DNA of 64,000 bases from Microbacterium sp. APC 3901 (GCF_030407765.1 NZ_JASDCU010000004.1:180691-244690), one strand, 5' to 3'. Positions 35,046-44,868 are shown, counted from the stretch's first letter. Notes: generated from the sequence alone by a model not told the origin. Translations and numbers: made by a program.

Positions 35046-36422
35046 ATGCGCAGGCGTCTGGTCGTCGTGTTCCTCGTGCCGCTCGTCGCGATCCTCCTGT
35101 CGCTGGGCGGCGCGACGGCCTGGAGCGCGACCCGCAGCATCCAGCAGGCGTTCTACACCGAGCAGCTCGGTGACCTCGGGTACTTCGTGACCAGTGCGCG
35201 ACAGGCGCTCCGATCGGGGAGCGCGACGGTGATCGATGCCGAGGTCCAGCGCTTCCACCAGGTATACGGAATCGACGTCGTCGTGTTCGATCTCACCGGC
35301 GGCGTGTGGGCATCGGGAGAAGACGCAACCGAGGTGCTGCCTGACGACGATGCCGCACGAGTCGCCCTCGCGCTCTCGGGGCGGAGGGCTGAAGCTCCTG
35401 AGCCGGTGTTCCCGTGGATCGCCGCAGAGTCCTCGCTCGTCGAGCCGGTCTTCGACGATGGCGACGTCATCGGAGCCGTGATGCTCTCCGCAGACGTCGA
35501 AGCGCCGAGGACGGAGATCCTGAGGCAGATCCTCGTGCTCACGGCGGTGTCGACGGTGTCGATCGGGCTGGGAGTGCTGCTCGTGTTCCAGCTCGCCCGG
35601 TGGGTGCTCTCTCCGGTGCGCCGTCTCGATGAGGCGATGATCGCCATCGAGCGGGGCGAGATGGATGCCAGGGTCGCGGAGGACACCGGCCCACCCGAGC
35701 TGCGCCGGATGACCCGCGTCTTCAACGGCATGGCGGATGAGATCGAGCGCGTGATGACACGGCAGCAGGAGTTCGCGCTGAACGCCTCGCACGAATTGCG
35801 CAACCCCCTCAACGCTCTGCTCCTGCGCGTCGAGCACCTCTCGACCGGCCTCGACGACGACTGGAAGGACGATGTCGAGGAGACGAGGGAAGAGGGGCGC
35901 CGAATGGCTCGCATACTCGAGACGCTCCTCGGGCTCGCACGAGGCGGACGCTCCGACACCACGATGTCGGTCGTCGACCTCACGACGCTCGCGGCCAGAC
36001 GCGCCGACGCCTGGAGCGAGGTGGCCTCTCAGCGCGGGATCCGAACGCTCTCGACAGGAGCCGGCCCGGTGATGAGCGTCACCGATCGCACGATCGTCGA
36101 GAGCGCGCTCGACGCGGTCATCGACAACGCGGTCAAGTTCTCTCCTGCGGATTCGGTCGTCGAGATCGGGACCCATCGCAGCGATGGCCATTGTGTGCTG
36201 ACGGTGCGCGATCATGGCCCGGGGCTGACGCGCGAGCAGGCCGAGAACGCCGCCGACCGCTTCTGGCGCAGCGACGACAGCGGAGGGGTGCCCGGTTCCG
36301 GTCTCGGTCTCGCGATCGCGACCGATCTGCTGGAGGCGCTCGACGGGGAGCTGAGGGTCGACACGCCGCAGGACGGTGGACTGCTGGTCTCTTTGCTGCT
36401 GCCGGACGGAGCTGCGAGATGA
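35046..36422 (+). CDS. Membrane sensor histidine kinase
   Basis: A 458-residue kinase. Helix 1 near residues 3-25 (VVVFLVPLVAILLSLGG), a sensor region of about 130 residues outside the membrane, helix 2 (VLTAVSTVSIGLGVLLVFQL), HAMP, phospho-acceptor His near 247 (NASHELRNPLNALLLRVEHL), and the ATPase with NAVKFSPAD, DHGPGLT and GVPGSGLGLAIA. It should phosphorylate the regulator upstream. The downstream TAXI gene overlaps its stop by 4 bases, so the TAXI protein may supply the signal. Confidence 0.93.
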   Translation: MRRRLVVVFLVPLVAILLSLGGATAWSATRSIQQAFYTEQLGDLGYFVTSARQALRSGSATVIDAEVQRFHQVYGIDVVVFDLTGGVWASGEDATEVLPDDDAARVALALSGRRAEAPEPVFPWIAAESSLVEPVFDDGDVIGAVMLSADVEAPRTEILRQILVLTAVSTVSIGLGVLLVFQLARWVLSPVRRLDEAMIAIERGEMDARVAEDTGPPELRRMTRVFNGMADEIERVMTRQQEFALNASHELRNPLNALLLRVEHLSTGLDDDWKDDVEETREEGRRMARILETLLGLARGGRSDTTMSVVDLTTLAARRADAWSEVASQRGIRTLSTGAGPVMSVTDRTIVESALDAVIDNAVKFSPADSVVEIGTHRSDGHCVLTVRDHGPGLTREQAENAADRFWRSDDSGGVPGSGLGLAIATDLLEALDGELRVDTPQDGGLLVSLLLPDGAAR

Positions 36423-37399
36423 GCGCGCGGGGCGTGCGCCCTGCACGCTGGCGCAGGATCGCGGCGGTGGTGACGGTGGTGGTGATCGCGGGCGCGAGCA
36501 GTGCATGCAGCAGTCGATCGACCGACTGGGATGACTCTCAGTACGCGATCGCCGGAGGCGGATCGAACGGGGTGTACTACGCCTACGGTGCGGAGGTCGC
36601 TCGCGAGCTGTCGGAAGCGCTGGGCGTCCGTGTGGCGGTCGCCGAGACCGCAGGGTCGGTCGACAACCTTCTGCGGGTGAGTTCGGGGGAGGCTCTGCTG
36701 GGCTTCGCCCAGGGGGATGCCGCGGCAGACGCGGTCGCGGGGGCCGGCGCATTCGACGAGGCGCTGCCGGTGCAGGCCGTCGCGCGGCTGTACGACGAAT
36801 ACCTCCACGTGGTCGTGCGCGCCGACTCGGAGATCGTCGAACTCGGCGATCTCTCGGGCAAGACCGTGTCGCTGGGCGCGGAGAACTCGGGCGTGAACGT
36901 CATCGCCGCGCGAGCGCTGGATGCCGCAGCGGTCGATATCGCGTCGATCGCCGATCCGCAGCTCGACCTCAGCGAGTCGATCGCCGCGCTCGAGAGATCG
37001 GGGATCGACGGATTCTTCTGGGTCGGCGGCATCCCGACGCCCGGCATCGCCGAGTTGGCGACGACGACCCCCGTGCGACTGGTACCCGTGGAGCAGACCT
37101 GGGTCGCCGCGATCAACACACGCTACTCCGATGCCTACCGTCCGTCCGACTTCCCGGTGGGGCTCTACGGGCTGGAGGAGTCGGTGCCGACGATGGCCGT
37201 CCCGAACTATCTCGTCACCTCGTCCGACACTCCGGACGGCGTCGTCCGGGATGTCCTGACGAGCCTCTTCGACGCCCGCACGGAGATCGCGCAGCGGGTA
37301 CCGGTCGCTTCTCTGCTCGACCGCAGACAGGCGATCTTCACGGGGCCGGTCGACTTGCATCCGGGCGCGATCGAGTACTACCGAGACCAGCGCGACTGA
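36419..37399 (+). CDS. TAXI-family solute-binding protein, likely lipoprotein
   Basis: A 326-residue TAXI protein (the binding subunit of one TRAP-transporter class). An N-terminal signal (RIAAVVTVVVIAGASSAC) ends in a Cys at a weak lipobox. The mature part has IAGGGSNGVYYAYGAEVARE, GSVDNLLRVSSGEALLGFAQ and LGAENSGVNVIAARAL, all typical. There is no TRAP permease in the window. ATG 36419 overlaps the kinase stop (ATGA), so it most likely presents its ligand (dicarboxylate or glutamate-like) to the kinase and not to a transporter. That is an inference from operon structure. Confidence 0.82.
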   Translation: MSARGVRPARWRRIAAVVTVVVIAGASSACSSRSTDWDDSQYAIAGGGSNGVYYAYGAEVARELSEALGVRVAVAETAGSVDNLLRVSSGEALLGFAQGDAAADAVAGAGAFDEALPVQAVARLYDEYLHVVVRADSEIVELGDLSGKTVSLGAENSGVNVIAARALDAAAVDIASIADPQLDLSESIAALERSGIDGFFWVGGIPTPGIAELATTTPVRLVPVEQTWVAAINTRYSDAYRPSDFPVGLYGLEESVPTMAVPNYLVTSSDTPDGVVRDVLTSLFDARTEIAQRVPVASLLDRRQAIFTGPVDLHPGAIEYYRDQRD

Positions 37400-37617
37400 G
37401 GCCTCAAGAAATCCTCAAGAAGTCTCATGCCGGCATGCCGCTCTGCCAATGTGGTGGTCGATCGCACTCGATTCGACGGAGAATTCAGATGCCACTGAGC
37501 CCACGCCCTTCACCCGGGCGCGCTTTCGGTCATTCTCCGCCAGCGTCCTGCGGTCGGATCCGGTCGGAGGCTTGCTGCGACGTTCTACTCGGGGGAGGGA
37601 CGGAGCAGCAGGGACGC

Positions 37618-37647
37618 CCCCACGGTCCGCGGGGGCGGACCGTGGGG
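37618..37647 (+). terminator. Strong hairpin upstream of gluA
   Basis: Perfect 13-bp stem CCCCACGGTCCGC (37618-37630) with GCGGACCGTGGGG (37635-37647), GGGG loop. Probably ends the kinase-TAXI transcript. Confidence 0.7.
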
Positions 37648-37739
37648 CACTCCGGCTCTCGGGCGGGATCGGCCTCTCTGCGTGGTTACGAACGTGTAAA
37701 TGTCGACGCGCCTGTGTGGAGCCCCGTGTTCGACCTGGC

Positions 37740-37745
37740 TAGTTT
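37740..37745 (+). promoter_or_regulatory. -10 box for gluA
   Basis: TAGTTT, 6 bases before the ATG at 37752. The gap (GGAGAA) also resembles a ribosome site, but too close for that ATG; it would suit the ATG at 37755. Confidence 0.4.
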
Positions 37746-37751
37746 GGAGAA

Positions 37752-38501
37752 ATGATGACCACCGGTAAGCCTCTCGTCGTTGTCGACAACGTCCAGAAGC
37801 ACTATGGCGACTTCCAGGCGCTCACGGATATCGACCTCACGGTGAACGCCGGCGAGGTCGTCGTCGTGATCGGTCCCTCCGGCTCGGGCAAGTCGACCCT
37901 GTGTCGCACGATCAACCGCCTCGAGACGATCACGAGCGGCACGATCAGCATCGACGGCAAGGCGCTTCCGGCCGAGGGCAAGGGCCTCGCTCACCTGCGC
38001 GCAGACGTCGGCATGGTGTTCCAGTCGTTCAACCTCTTCGCGCACCTCACGATCCTCGAGAATGTCACACTGGGCCCGATCAAGGTCCGCGGCATGAAGA
38101 AGGCCGATGCCGAGAAGGAGGCGATGATGCTCCTCGAACGCGTCGGCGTCGCCCAGCAGGCCACGAAGCTTCCCGCTCAGCTCTCGGGCGGACAGCAGCA
38201 GCGTGTCGCGATCGCCCGCGCCCTCGCGATGCAGCCCAAGGTCATGCTCTTCGATGAGCCGACCAGTGCGCTCGACCCCGAGATGATCAACGAGGTCCTC
38301 GACGTCATGGTCGAGCTCGCCCGCGACGGCATGACCATGATCGTCGTGACGCACGAGATGGGCTTCGCCCGCAAGGCCGCGAACCGCGTCGTCTTCATGG
38401 CGGACGGGAAGATCGTCGAAGAGGCGACGCCCGAGGAGTTCTTCACCAACCCGAAGAGCGACCGCGCCAAGGACTTCCTCTCGAAGCTCCTCACGCACTG
38501 A
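37752..38501 (+). CDS. gluA: Glutamate-type ABC transporter, ATP-binding protein
   Basis: A 249-residue polar amino acid ATPase: Walker [21 protein letters not shown]-loop VFQSFNLF, signature [17 protein letters not shown], Walker [15 protein letters not shown] and switch VVTHEMGFA. Gene order ATPase, binding protein, two permeases is that of gluABCD of Corynebacterium. Substrate (glutamate, glutamine or related) is inferred. Start ATG 37752 or 37755. Confidence 0.92.
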   Translation: MMTTGKPLVVVDNVQKHYGDFQALTDIDLTVNAGEVVVVIGPSGSGKSTLCRTINRLETITSGTISIDGKALPAEGKGLAHLRADVGMVFQSFNLFAHLTILENVTLGPIKVRGMKKADAEKEAMMLLERVGVAQQATKLPAQLSGGQQQRVAIARALAMQPKVMLFDEPTSALDPEMINEVLDVMVELARDGMTMIVVTHEMGFARKAANRVVFMADGKIVEEATPEEFFTNPKSDRAKDFLSKLLTH

Positions 38502-38548
38502 CCGGCTTCAACAGACCTTTGCACACACAGCACACGAAGGAGACGCAC

Positions 38549-39457
38549 ATGCGACGCACACGGACACTGGCAGGAATCGGGATCGCGACGGTAGCGCTGT
38601 TCGCGCTGACCGCCTGCAACAGCGGCAGCCCGTCCAGCCCCGGCGCCGGAACCGGCGGCGAAGAGGGCGAGGACTCCACCTGGTTCGAGGTCGCTGAGGA
38701 CGTCCAGCTCGAAGGCAGCCCGACGTTCGACGCCATGCAGGAGCGCGACGGGGTCGTCGTCGGCGTCAAGGAGGACCAGCCCGGTCTCGGCTACCTCGAT
38801 GTGACGACGGGTGAGCGCACCGGCTTCGACGTCGACATCGCGCGCTGGATCGCCGCGTCGCTCGGATACGACGAGGACCAGATCGAGTTCAAGCCGATCG
38901 CCTCCGCCAACCGCGAGCAGGCGATCACGAACGGTGACATCGACTACTACGTCGGCACCTACTCGATCAACGACAAGCGCAAGGAGCTCATCGATTTCGC
39001 GGGCCCGTACTTCATCACCGGCCAGGGACTTCTGGTGGCCGCTGATGCTGACGAGGCCGAGGCGCTCGAGGACTTCAACGGCAAGACCGTCTGCTCTGCG
39101 ACCGGCTCGACGCCGATCCAGAACATCAAGGCGAACTTCCCCGACATCAAGACGCAGGAGTACGACCTGTACTCCGCCTGCGTCCAGGACCTCATCGACG
39201 GCAAGGTCGACGCCGTGACCACCGACCAGGCGATCCTGATCGGCTACGCAGCCCAGTACCCGGACGACGTGAAGGTCACCGGCGGACTCTTCACCGAGGA
39301 GCGCTACGGTGTCGGCCTCACGAAGGGTGACGACGCCCTGCGGACGCACATCAACGAGCTCTTCACCGACAACGGCGACATCTGGCAGGCGATCTTCGAC
39401 GCGAACCTCGGTTCCAGCGGCATCGAGGTCGAACAGCCCGAGGTCGACGCGTACTGA
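38549..39457 (+). CDS. gluB: Glutamate-type ABC transporter, substrate-binding lipoprotein
   Basis: A 302-residue class III binding protein. Signal peptide with lipobox ALTAC (Cys near residue 23), a Gly/Ser linker, then SBP_bac_3: GVKEDQPGLGYLDVTTGERT, GFDVDIARWIAASLGY, ELIDFAGPYFITGQGLLV, VCSATGSTPIQNI and VDAVTTDQAILIGYA. Anchored on the outer face of the membrane. ATG 38549 has GAAGGAG upstream. Confidence 0.92.
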   Translation: MRRTRTLAGIGIATVALFALTACNSGSPSSPGAGTGGEEGEDSTWFEVAEDVQLEGSPTFDAMQERDGVVVGVKEDQPGLGYLDVTTGERTGFDVDIARWIAASLGYDEDQIEFKPIASANREQAITNGDIDYYVGTYSINDKRKELIDFAGPYFITGQGLLVAADADEAEALEDFNGKTVCSATGSTPIQNIKANFPDIKTQEYDLYSACVQDLIDGKVDAVTTDQAILIGYAAQYPDDVKVTGGLFTEERYGVGLTKGDDALRTHINELFTDNGDIWQAIFDANLGSSGIEVEQPEVDAY

Positions 39458-39516
39458 TCGACATGGGCGGCCTCCTCAGGGAGGCCGCCCACTCATTCTG
39501 AAGAAGGGAGGGTGGC

Positions 39517-40173
39517 GTGGACGTCATCTTCGGCAACCTCGACCTGTGGGGGCAGGCGATCGGCAACACACTGATCGTGTTCTTCGCCGGCGGGATCATC
39601 GCGCTGGTCCTGGGCCTGATAGTCGGGGCGATGCGTGTGGCCCCGGTGCCCATCGCCCGCGGCGTCGGCACGGCGTACGTGAACATCGTGCGCAACACCC
39701 CACTCACCCTCGTGTTCTTCTTCTTCATCTTCGGGTACCCGCAGCTCGGACTGCCCGACCTCTCGAACCTGACGCTCGGCATCCTCGCCATCGGCATCTA
39801 CACGGCGACGTACGTGGCCGAGGTCCTGCGGGCGGGAATCAACACGGTCCCCGTCGGTCAGGCTGAGGCCGCGCGGGCGATCGGGCTTCCCTTCGGGCAG
39901 GTGATGGGCCTCGTGATCCTGCCGCAGGCATTCCGCTCTGTCGTACCGCCGATGATGAGCGTTTTCATCGCCCTGCTCAAGAACACCACCGTCGCCGCCG
40001 GATTCTCGGTCGCCGAGCTTGCGGCCCTGCGATCGACGATCAACGACTCGGCCGACCGTCCGGGCAACCCGATGGAGGTCCTCCTCTGGGTCGCCGTCGT
40101 GTTCGTCGCTCTGGTGCTGCTGTTGAGCTGGCTGCAGCGATATCTCGAGAACCGTTGGAGGATCGCGCGATGA
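39517..40173 (+). CDS. gluC: Glutamate-type ABC transporter, permease 1
   Basis: A 218-residue permease of the HisM/GlnP type: about five helices, with the ATPase-contact loop GQAEAARAIGLPFGQVMGLV, ILPQAFRSVVPPMMS. Starts at GTG 39517 after GAAGGGAGG. Overlaps the second permease gene by ATGA. Pairs with it to form the channel. Confidence 0.9.
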   Translation: MDVIFGNLDLWGQAIGNTLIVFFAGGIIALVLGLIVGAMRVAPVPIARGVGTAYVNIVRNTPLTLVFFFFIFGYPQLGLPDLSNLTLGILAIGIYTATYVAEVLRAGINTVPVGQAEAARAIGLPFGQVMGLVILPQAFRSVVPPMMSVFIALLKNTTVAAGFSVAELAALRSTINDSADRPGNPMEVLLWVAVVFVALVLLLSWLQRYLENRWRIAR

Positions 40174-41129
40174 GTTCTGTACTGTACGACGTCCCCGGAC
40201 CCCGGGCGATCGCCCGCAACCGGGTGCTCGCGGCCGCCACCATCGTCCTCGTTCTCGCGGCGGTCGGCTTCATCGTCTTCCGCATGGTGGAGACGGGCCA
40301 GTTCTCGGCTGAGAAGTGGTTCGTGTTCACGTTCTCCAACGTGTGGATGGGAATCTTCAAGGCGCTGGGCAACACCCTCGCCGCCTTCGCGCTGGCCGCC
40401 GTCCTCAGCGTCATCCTCGGTTTCGTGCTGGCGATCGGCCGGCTCTCCGATCATGCGTGGGTGCGGATCCCGGTGACCGTGATCACCGAGCTCTTCCGTG
40501 CCGTCCCGGTGCTGGTGTTCATGATGCTGCTCTACTACGGCCTTCCCGTGGTCGGCATCAAGATGGAGCCGTACTGGGCCGTCGTGATCGCCCTCATGGC
40601 GTACAACGGCTCCGTCCTCGCCGAGGTGCTGCGCGCCGGTATCGAATCCCTGCCCCGCGGGCAGAAGGAGGCGGGCTACGCGATCGGACTCCGCAAGAGC
40701 GGTGTGATGCGCCTCATCCTGCTGCCGCAGGCGATCCGGGCGATGCTGCCCGTCATCGTCGCCCAGCTGGTCGTGACGATGAAGGACACCGCTCTCGGCT
40801 TCATCATCACCTACCCGGAACTGCTGTACTACGCGAAGCAGCTGACGTCGCAGCAGGGACGCCCCATCCTGCAGTCGGCCTTCGTCATCGGCGGAATCTA
40901 CATCGTCATGTGCCTCATCCTGTCGGGCATCGCCAAGTGGGTCGAGGTCCAGACACGGCGTTCACCCAAGGTGAAGGCGATCCACGCGGCAGAGGATCCT
41001 CGCCAGCACGGCGACGGCACCGACACCGAGCTCATCACCCTGCAGCGCGGAAGCAGCGGCTTCGGTGGTGGTGGCGGTATCGGCGGCCTCGATGGACCTG
41101 AGGGCGGCGGAGACCAGGGCAAGGTCTGA
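40170..41129 (+). CDS. gluD: Glutamate-type ABC transporter, permease 2
   Basis: A 319-residue permease with an added first helix (VLAAATIVLVLAAVGFIVF), the permease core (GNTLAAFALAAVLSVILGFV), the EAA-type loop GQKEAGYAIGLRKSGVMRLI followed by LLPQAIRAMLPV, and a Gly-rich cytoplasmic tail (SSGFGGGGGIGGLDGPEGG) longer than usual. ATG 40170 overlaps gluC. Confidence 0.9.
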   Translation: MSSVLYDVPGPRAIARNRVLAAATIVLVLAAVGFIVFRMVETGQFSAEKWFVFTFSNVWMGIFKALGNTLAAFALAAVLSVILGFVLAIGRLSDHAWVRIPVTVITELFRAVPVLVFMMLLYYGLPVVGIKMEPYWAVVIALMAYNGSVLAEVLRAGIESLPRGQKEAGYAIGLRKSGVMRLILLPQAIRAMLPVIVAQLVVTMKDTALGFIITYPELLYYAKQLTSQQGRPILQSAFVIGGIYIVMCLILSGIAKWVEVQTRRSPKVKAIHAAEDPRQHGDGTDTELITLQRGSSGFGGGGGIGGLDGPEGGGDQGKV

Positions 41130-41187
41130 GGCGCTGTCGCGACGCAGATCGAAGAGTCTGCGTGAGATCGTGATCCGCGACCCCCGG

Positions 41188-41193
41188 TAGACT
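41188..41193 (+). promoter_or_regulatory. -10 box for pheS
   Basis: TAGACT, 8 bases before the GTG at 41202; no ribosome site between. There is no room for a phenylalanine attenuator. Confidence 0.5.
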
Positions 41194-41201
41194 CGTGTCT
41201 C

Positions 41202-42242
41202 GTGTCTGAGTCTCCCGAAATCACCCCGGAAGCGGTCGAAGCCGCCGTCGAGGCCGCGCTCGAAGCGATCGACGCGGCCGCTGATACCACCGAGCTGAAG
41301 GCGGCGAGAGCCGCTCACGTCGCCGACGGTTCGCCGTTGGCCGTCCTGAACGCATCGATGCGTCAGGTGGCCCCCGAGAACAAAGCTGCCTTCGGCAAGC
41401 TCGTCGGCCAGGGCCGGGGACAGGTCACGAAGGCCCTCGCCGCCAAGGAGGAGGAACTCGCCGCCGCCGAGGTCGCCGCACGTCTCGAGGCCGAGCGCGT
41501 CGACATCACCGCCGTCGCCTCGCGCACGCGCGTCGGCGCGCGGCATCCGCTGACCCTCCTCAGCGAGCAGATCTCGGACATCTTCGTCGGCATGGGCTGG
41601 GAGATCGCGGAAGGGCCTGAGCTCGAGCACGAGTGGTTCAACTTCGACGCCCTGAACTTCGATGTCGATCACCCCGCTCGCCAGGAGCAGGACACCTTCT
41701 ACGTCGACCCGCCGTCGCGTCACCTCGTGATGCGCACACACACGAGCCCCGTGCAGGTGCGCTCGATGCTCGACCGCGACGTGCCGATCTACGTGCTGTG
41801 CCCCGGTCGCGTGTACCGCACCGACGAGTTCGACGCGACGCACCTTCCGGTGTTCACGCAGTTCGAGGGTCTGGTCGTCGACAAGGACATCTCGATGGCG
41901 CACCTCAAGGGCACGCTCGACCACGTCGCGCGTCAGCTCTTCGGGCCGGAGGCCAAGACGCGCTTCCGCACGAACTTCTTCCCCTTCACCGAGCCGTCGG
42001 CCGAGCTCGACCTGTGGCACCCGACCTTCAAGGGAGGCGCCCGCTGGATCGAGTGGGGCGGCTGCGGAATGATCAACCCCAACGTGCTCCGCGCCGCGGG
42101 GATCGACCCCGACGTCTACAGCGGCTTCGCTTTCGGCATGGGTGTCGAGCGAGGACTCATGTTCCGCAGCGATGTGCAGGACATGCGAGACATGGCAGAG
42201 GGCGATGTCCGATTCAGCGAGCAGTACGGGATGGTGGTGTGA
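41202..42242 (+). CDS. pheS: Phenylalanyl-tRNA synthetase alpha subunit
   Basis: A 346-residue class II synthetase subunit; alpha2-beta2 charges tRNA-Phe. N-terminal coiled coil (about 90 residues), then HPLTLLSEQISDIFVGMGWE, motif 2 region MRTHTSPVQVRSM and RVYRTDEFDATHLPVF, motif 3 GFAFGMGVERGLM. Starts at GTG 41202. The stop overlaps the pheT ATG by one base (TGATG). Confidence 0.97.
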   Translation: MSESPEITPEAVEAAVEAALEAIDAAADTTELKAARAAHVADGSPLAVLNASMRQVAPENKAAFGKLVGQGRGQVTKALAAKEEELAAAEVAARLEAERVDITAVASRTRVGARHPLTLLSEQISDIFVGMGWEIAEGPELEHEWFNFDALNFDVDHPARQEQDTFYVDPPSRHLVMRTHTSPVQVRSMLDRDVPIYVLCPGRVYRTDEFDATHLPVFTQFEGLVVDKDISMAHLKGTLDHVARQLFGPEAKTRFRTNFFPFTEPSAELDLWHPTFKGGARWIEWGGCGMINPNVLRAAGIDPDVYSGFAFGMGVERGLMFRSDVQDMRDMAEGDVRFSEQYGMVV

Positions 42243-44746
42243 TGCGCGTCCCGCTTTCGTGGCTGCGTGAGTACGTCGATCTGGCAGCGGATGCGACGCC
42301 CGAGGACGTCCTCGCGGCGATGGTCACCGTCGGCTTCGAGGAAGAGGACGTCCACCGCTTCGAGATCTCGGGTCCCGTCGTGGTCGGACAGGTCGTCTCT
42401 CTCGAGGGGGAGCCGCAGTCCAACGGCAAGACGATCAACTGGTGCCAGGTCGACGTTGGCGAGGCGAACGGCGGCATCCGCGGAATCGTCTGCGGAGCGC
42501 ACAACTTCGTCGCCGGAGACAAGGTCGTCGTGACACTGCCTGGTGCCGTGTTGCCGGGGCCGTTCCCGATCGCCGCGCGCAAGACCTACGGTCACGTGTC
42601 CGACGGCATGATCGCCTCCGCGCGCGAGCTGGGCCTGGGCGACGAGCACAACGGCATCCTCGTGCTCGCCGATCTCGGCATCGACGCCCCCGTCGGGACC
42701 GACGCGATCAGCCTCCTCGGGCTCGACGACGTCGCCGTCGAGATCAACGTCACCCCCGACCGCGGCTACGCGTTCTCGATCCGAGGGGTGGCGCGCGAGT
42801 TCTCGCACGCCACCGGAGCGGCGTTCCGCGACCCCGCGGATCGTGACTTCGCCGAACTCCAGCCCGGCAGCGGTCACACGGCGATCGTCGACGACGTGGC
42901 ACCGGTGCGCGGACGTGTCGGCGCGAGCGAGTTCGTCACACGGGTCGTCAGGGACGTGGACCCTTCGCGTCCGACCCCGCCGTGGATGATCGCCCGACTC
43001 TCCCTCGCCGGCATGCGCTCGCTGGGGATCCTGATCGACATCACCAACTACGTGATGCTCGAGCTCGGCCAGCCGTTGCACGGATACGACCTCGACAAGC
43101 TCGCCGGAGGCATCACGGTACGCCGTGCCTCGCCGGGCGAGAAGATGACGACGCTCGACGGTCAGGAGCGCACGCTCCACGTCGAGGATCTGCTCATCAC
43201 CGACGAGTCGGGCCCGATCGGCCTCGCCGGAGTCATGGGCGGCGGCACGACCGAGATGAGCGACACCACGCGGAACGTGCTCATCGAGGCGGCGACCTTC
43301 GACCCGATCACGATCGCCCGCACCGCTCGTCGACACAAGCTGCCCAGCGAGGCCTCCAAGCGCTTCGAGCGCGGGGTCGACCCGCTCGTGCCGTTCGTCG
43401 CAGCGCGGCGCGCGGCCGACCTCATGGTCGAGCTCGCGGGCGGCACGCTCACCGATGAGGGCGGCGCCCTGTTCGCCGAGGTGTTCGTCGCCGACATCGA
43501 CCTGCCGAAGGGATTCGTGCAGGGGCTCATCGGCGTCGACTACAGCGACGGCGAGATCGTGGGAGCCCTCACGACCATCGGGGGCGAAGTCACCGAGACG
43601 GGTGCCGGCTGGACTGTCATCCCGCCGACCTGGCGCCCCGACCTCACCGACAAGTGGTCTCTCGCCGAAGAGGTCGCCCGCATCCACGGTCTCGACCGCA
43701 TCCCCTCGGTGCTGCCGACGCCTCCCTCCGGGCGCGGTCTCACCACGCACCAGCAGGGTCGTCGTCGAGTGTCCGACGCGCTGGCCGCCGCCGGTCTCGT
43801 AGAGACGCCCTCGTTCCCCTTCACGACCGAGGCCGACAACGATCTTCACGGATCGGCGTCGGGGGAGCACGTGCCCAGCATCCGGCTCGCGAACCCGCTC
43901 GACGGATCGGCTCCGTTCCTTCGCCGCTCGCTCATCCCCGGCCTGCTGCAGACCGCGCACCGCAACATCTCGCGCGGCCTCACGGATCTCGCGCTGTTCG
44001 AGACCGGGGTCGTGTTCCTGCCCGAGCCGGGTGTCGAGTACGGCACGGACGAGGTTCCGCCCCTCGGCGTGCGCCCTTCGGACGAGACCCTCGCCGCGCT
44101 GAACGCGTCGATCCCGCCTCAGCACCGTCATGTCGCGGCCCTGTTCACCGGAAATGTCGTGGCACGTCAGCCCGGTCGCGTGGCTGAACCGGCAGGGCTG
44201 TCGGAGGCACTGGACGCTGCCCGAGTCATCGCGGCAGCCGCCGGGGTCGACATCGAGGTGGCGCAAGGTCAGCGCGCGGCGCTGCACCCCGGGCGGACCG
44301 GCGTGCTGTCGGTCGGTGACGTCGAGGTCGGCTATGTCGGCGAACTCCACCCCGACGTCGCCGCCGGGGCAGACCTTCCGGGTCGTGCCACGGTGCTCGA
44401 GCTCGATCTGGACCAGATCCTCGCTCTCGGTGGCGGCCGAGCGGTCGCCGCATCTCTGTCGACGTTCCCCGCCGCCACGCAGGACGTGTCGCTCGTGCTC
44501 GGGGCTGACGTCCCCGCGGGCGAGGTCAAGACCGCGCTGGCCGAGGGCGCCGGTGCGCTTCTCGAGGCGATCCGTCTCGTCGACGACTATCGCGGCGAGG
44601 GAGTGGACGAGGGTGAGAAGAGTCTGACGTTCGCGCTGCGCTTCCGCGCCGATGACCGCACGCTCACCGCTGTCGAGGCCACGGAGGCGAAGCTCGCGGG
44701 CGTGGCTGTCGCAACCGCCCGATTCGGCGCGACTCTGCGCGACTGA
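42242..44746 (+). CDS. pheT: Phenylalanyl-tRNA synthetase beta subunit
   Basis: An 834-residue subunit. Order: N-terminal part (MRVPLSWLREYVDLAADATP), tRNA-binding OB domain (VVGQVVSLEGEPQSNGKTIN), B3/B4 editing domain (MLELGQPLHGYDLDKLAGGI, HKLPSEASKRFERGVDP), B5 domain, class II-like core, and a C-terminal anticodon-binding FDX-ACB domain (STFPAATQDVSLVLGADVPA). Length is usual. The longer open frame reaching back to 41633 is a shadow of pheS. Confidence 0.97.
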   Translation: MRVPLSWLREYVDLAADATPEDVLAAMVTVGFEEEDVHRFEISGPVVVGQVVSLEGEPQSNGKTINWCQVDVGEANGGIRGIVCGAHNFVAGDKVVVTLPGAVLPGPFPIAARKTYGHVSDGMIASARELGLGDEHNGILVLADLGIDAPVGTDAISLLGLDDVAVEINVTPDRGYAFSIRGVAREFSHATGAAFRDPADRDFAELQPGSGHTAIVDDVAPVRGRVGASEFVTRVVRDVDPSRPTPPWMIARLSLAGMRSLGILIDITNYVMLELGQPLHGYDLDKLAGGITVRRASPGEKMTTLDGQERTLHVEDLLITDESGPIGLAGVMGGGTTEMSDTTRNVLIEAATFDPITIARTARRHKLPSEASKRFERGVDPLVPFVAARRAADLMVELAGGTLTDEGGALFAEVFVADIDLPKGFVQGLIGVDYSDGEIVGALTTIGGEVTETGAGWTVIPPTWRPDLTDKWSLAEEVARIHGLDRIPSVLPTPPSGRGLTTHQQGRRRVSDALAAAGLVETPSFPFTTEADNDLHGSASGEHVPSIRLANPLDGSAPFLRRSLIPGLLQTAHRNISRGLTDLALFETGVVFLPEPGVEYGTDEVPPLGVRPSDETLAALNASIPPQHRHVAALFTGNVVARQPGRVAEPAGLSEALDAARVIAAAAGVDIEVAQGQRAALHPGRTGVLSVGDVEVGYVGELHPDVAAGADLPGRATVLELDLDQILALGGGRAVAASLSTFPAATQDVSLVLGADVPAGEVKTALAEGAGALLEAIRLVDDYRGEGVDEGEKSLTFALRFRADDRTLTAVEATEAKLAGVAVATARFGATLRD

Positions 44747-44769
44747 CACCGAACGGCGCGCACCGATTC

Positions 44770-44804
44770 GCACGCGGGCTGCACTCGATGTGCAGCTCGC
44801 GTGC
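44770..44804 (+). terminator. Terminator of pheST
   Basis: A stem of about 14 bp (44770-44783 with 44791-44804; GCACGCG/CGCGTGC and CTGCA/TGCAG joined by one G-C and one G-U pair), 7-base loop, 23 bases after pheT. Confidence 0.7.
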
Positions 44805-44868
44805 GTCGTCTGTGCCGCTGTTGCACGCATCACCGTCGAGCCGACCTGAACCCGGCGAGCCCCGGGGG

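Larger units (their letters stand above)
37400..37751. other. Intergenic region between TAXI operon and gluA
   Basis: About 350 bases with no convincing gene. It holds the strong hairpin at 37618-37647 and, after it, a near-leaderless promoter for gluA. The open frames here have no ribosome site or protein character. Confidence 0.5.

Noticed and set aside
34317..36752. 811-residue minus-strand open frame
   Set aside because: Antisense to the response regulator and kinase; low-complexity Arg/Gly/Asp composition.
37435..37755. Open frames between the TAXI gene and gluA
   Set aside because: They run through a 13-bp hairpin, lack ribosome sites and have no protein character.
41633..42241. In-frame 5' extension of pheT (1037 residues)
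   Set aside because: The extension is an out-of-frame reading of pheS; pheT begins at ATG 42242.
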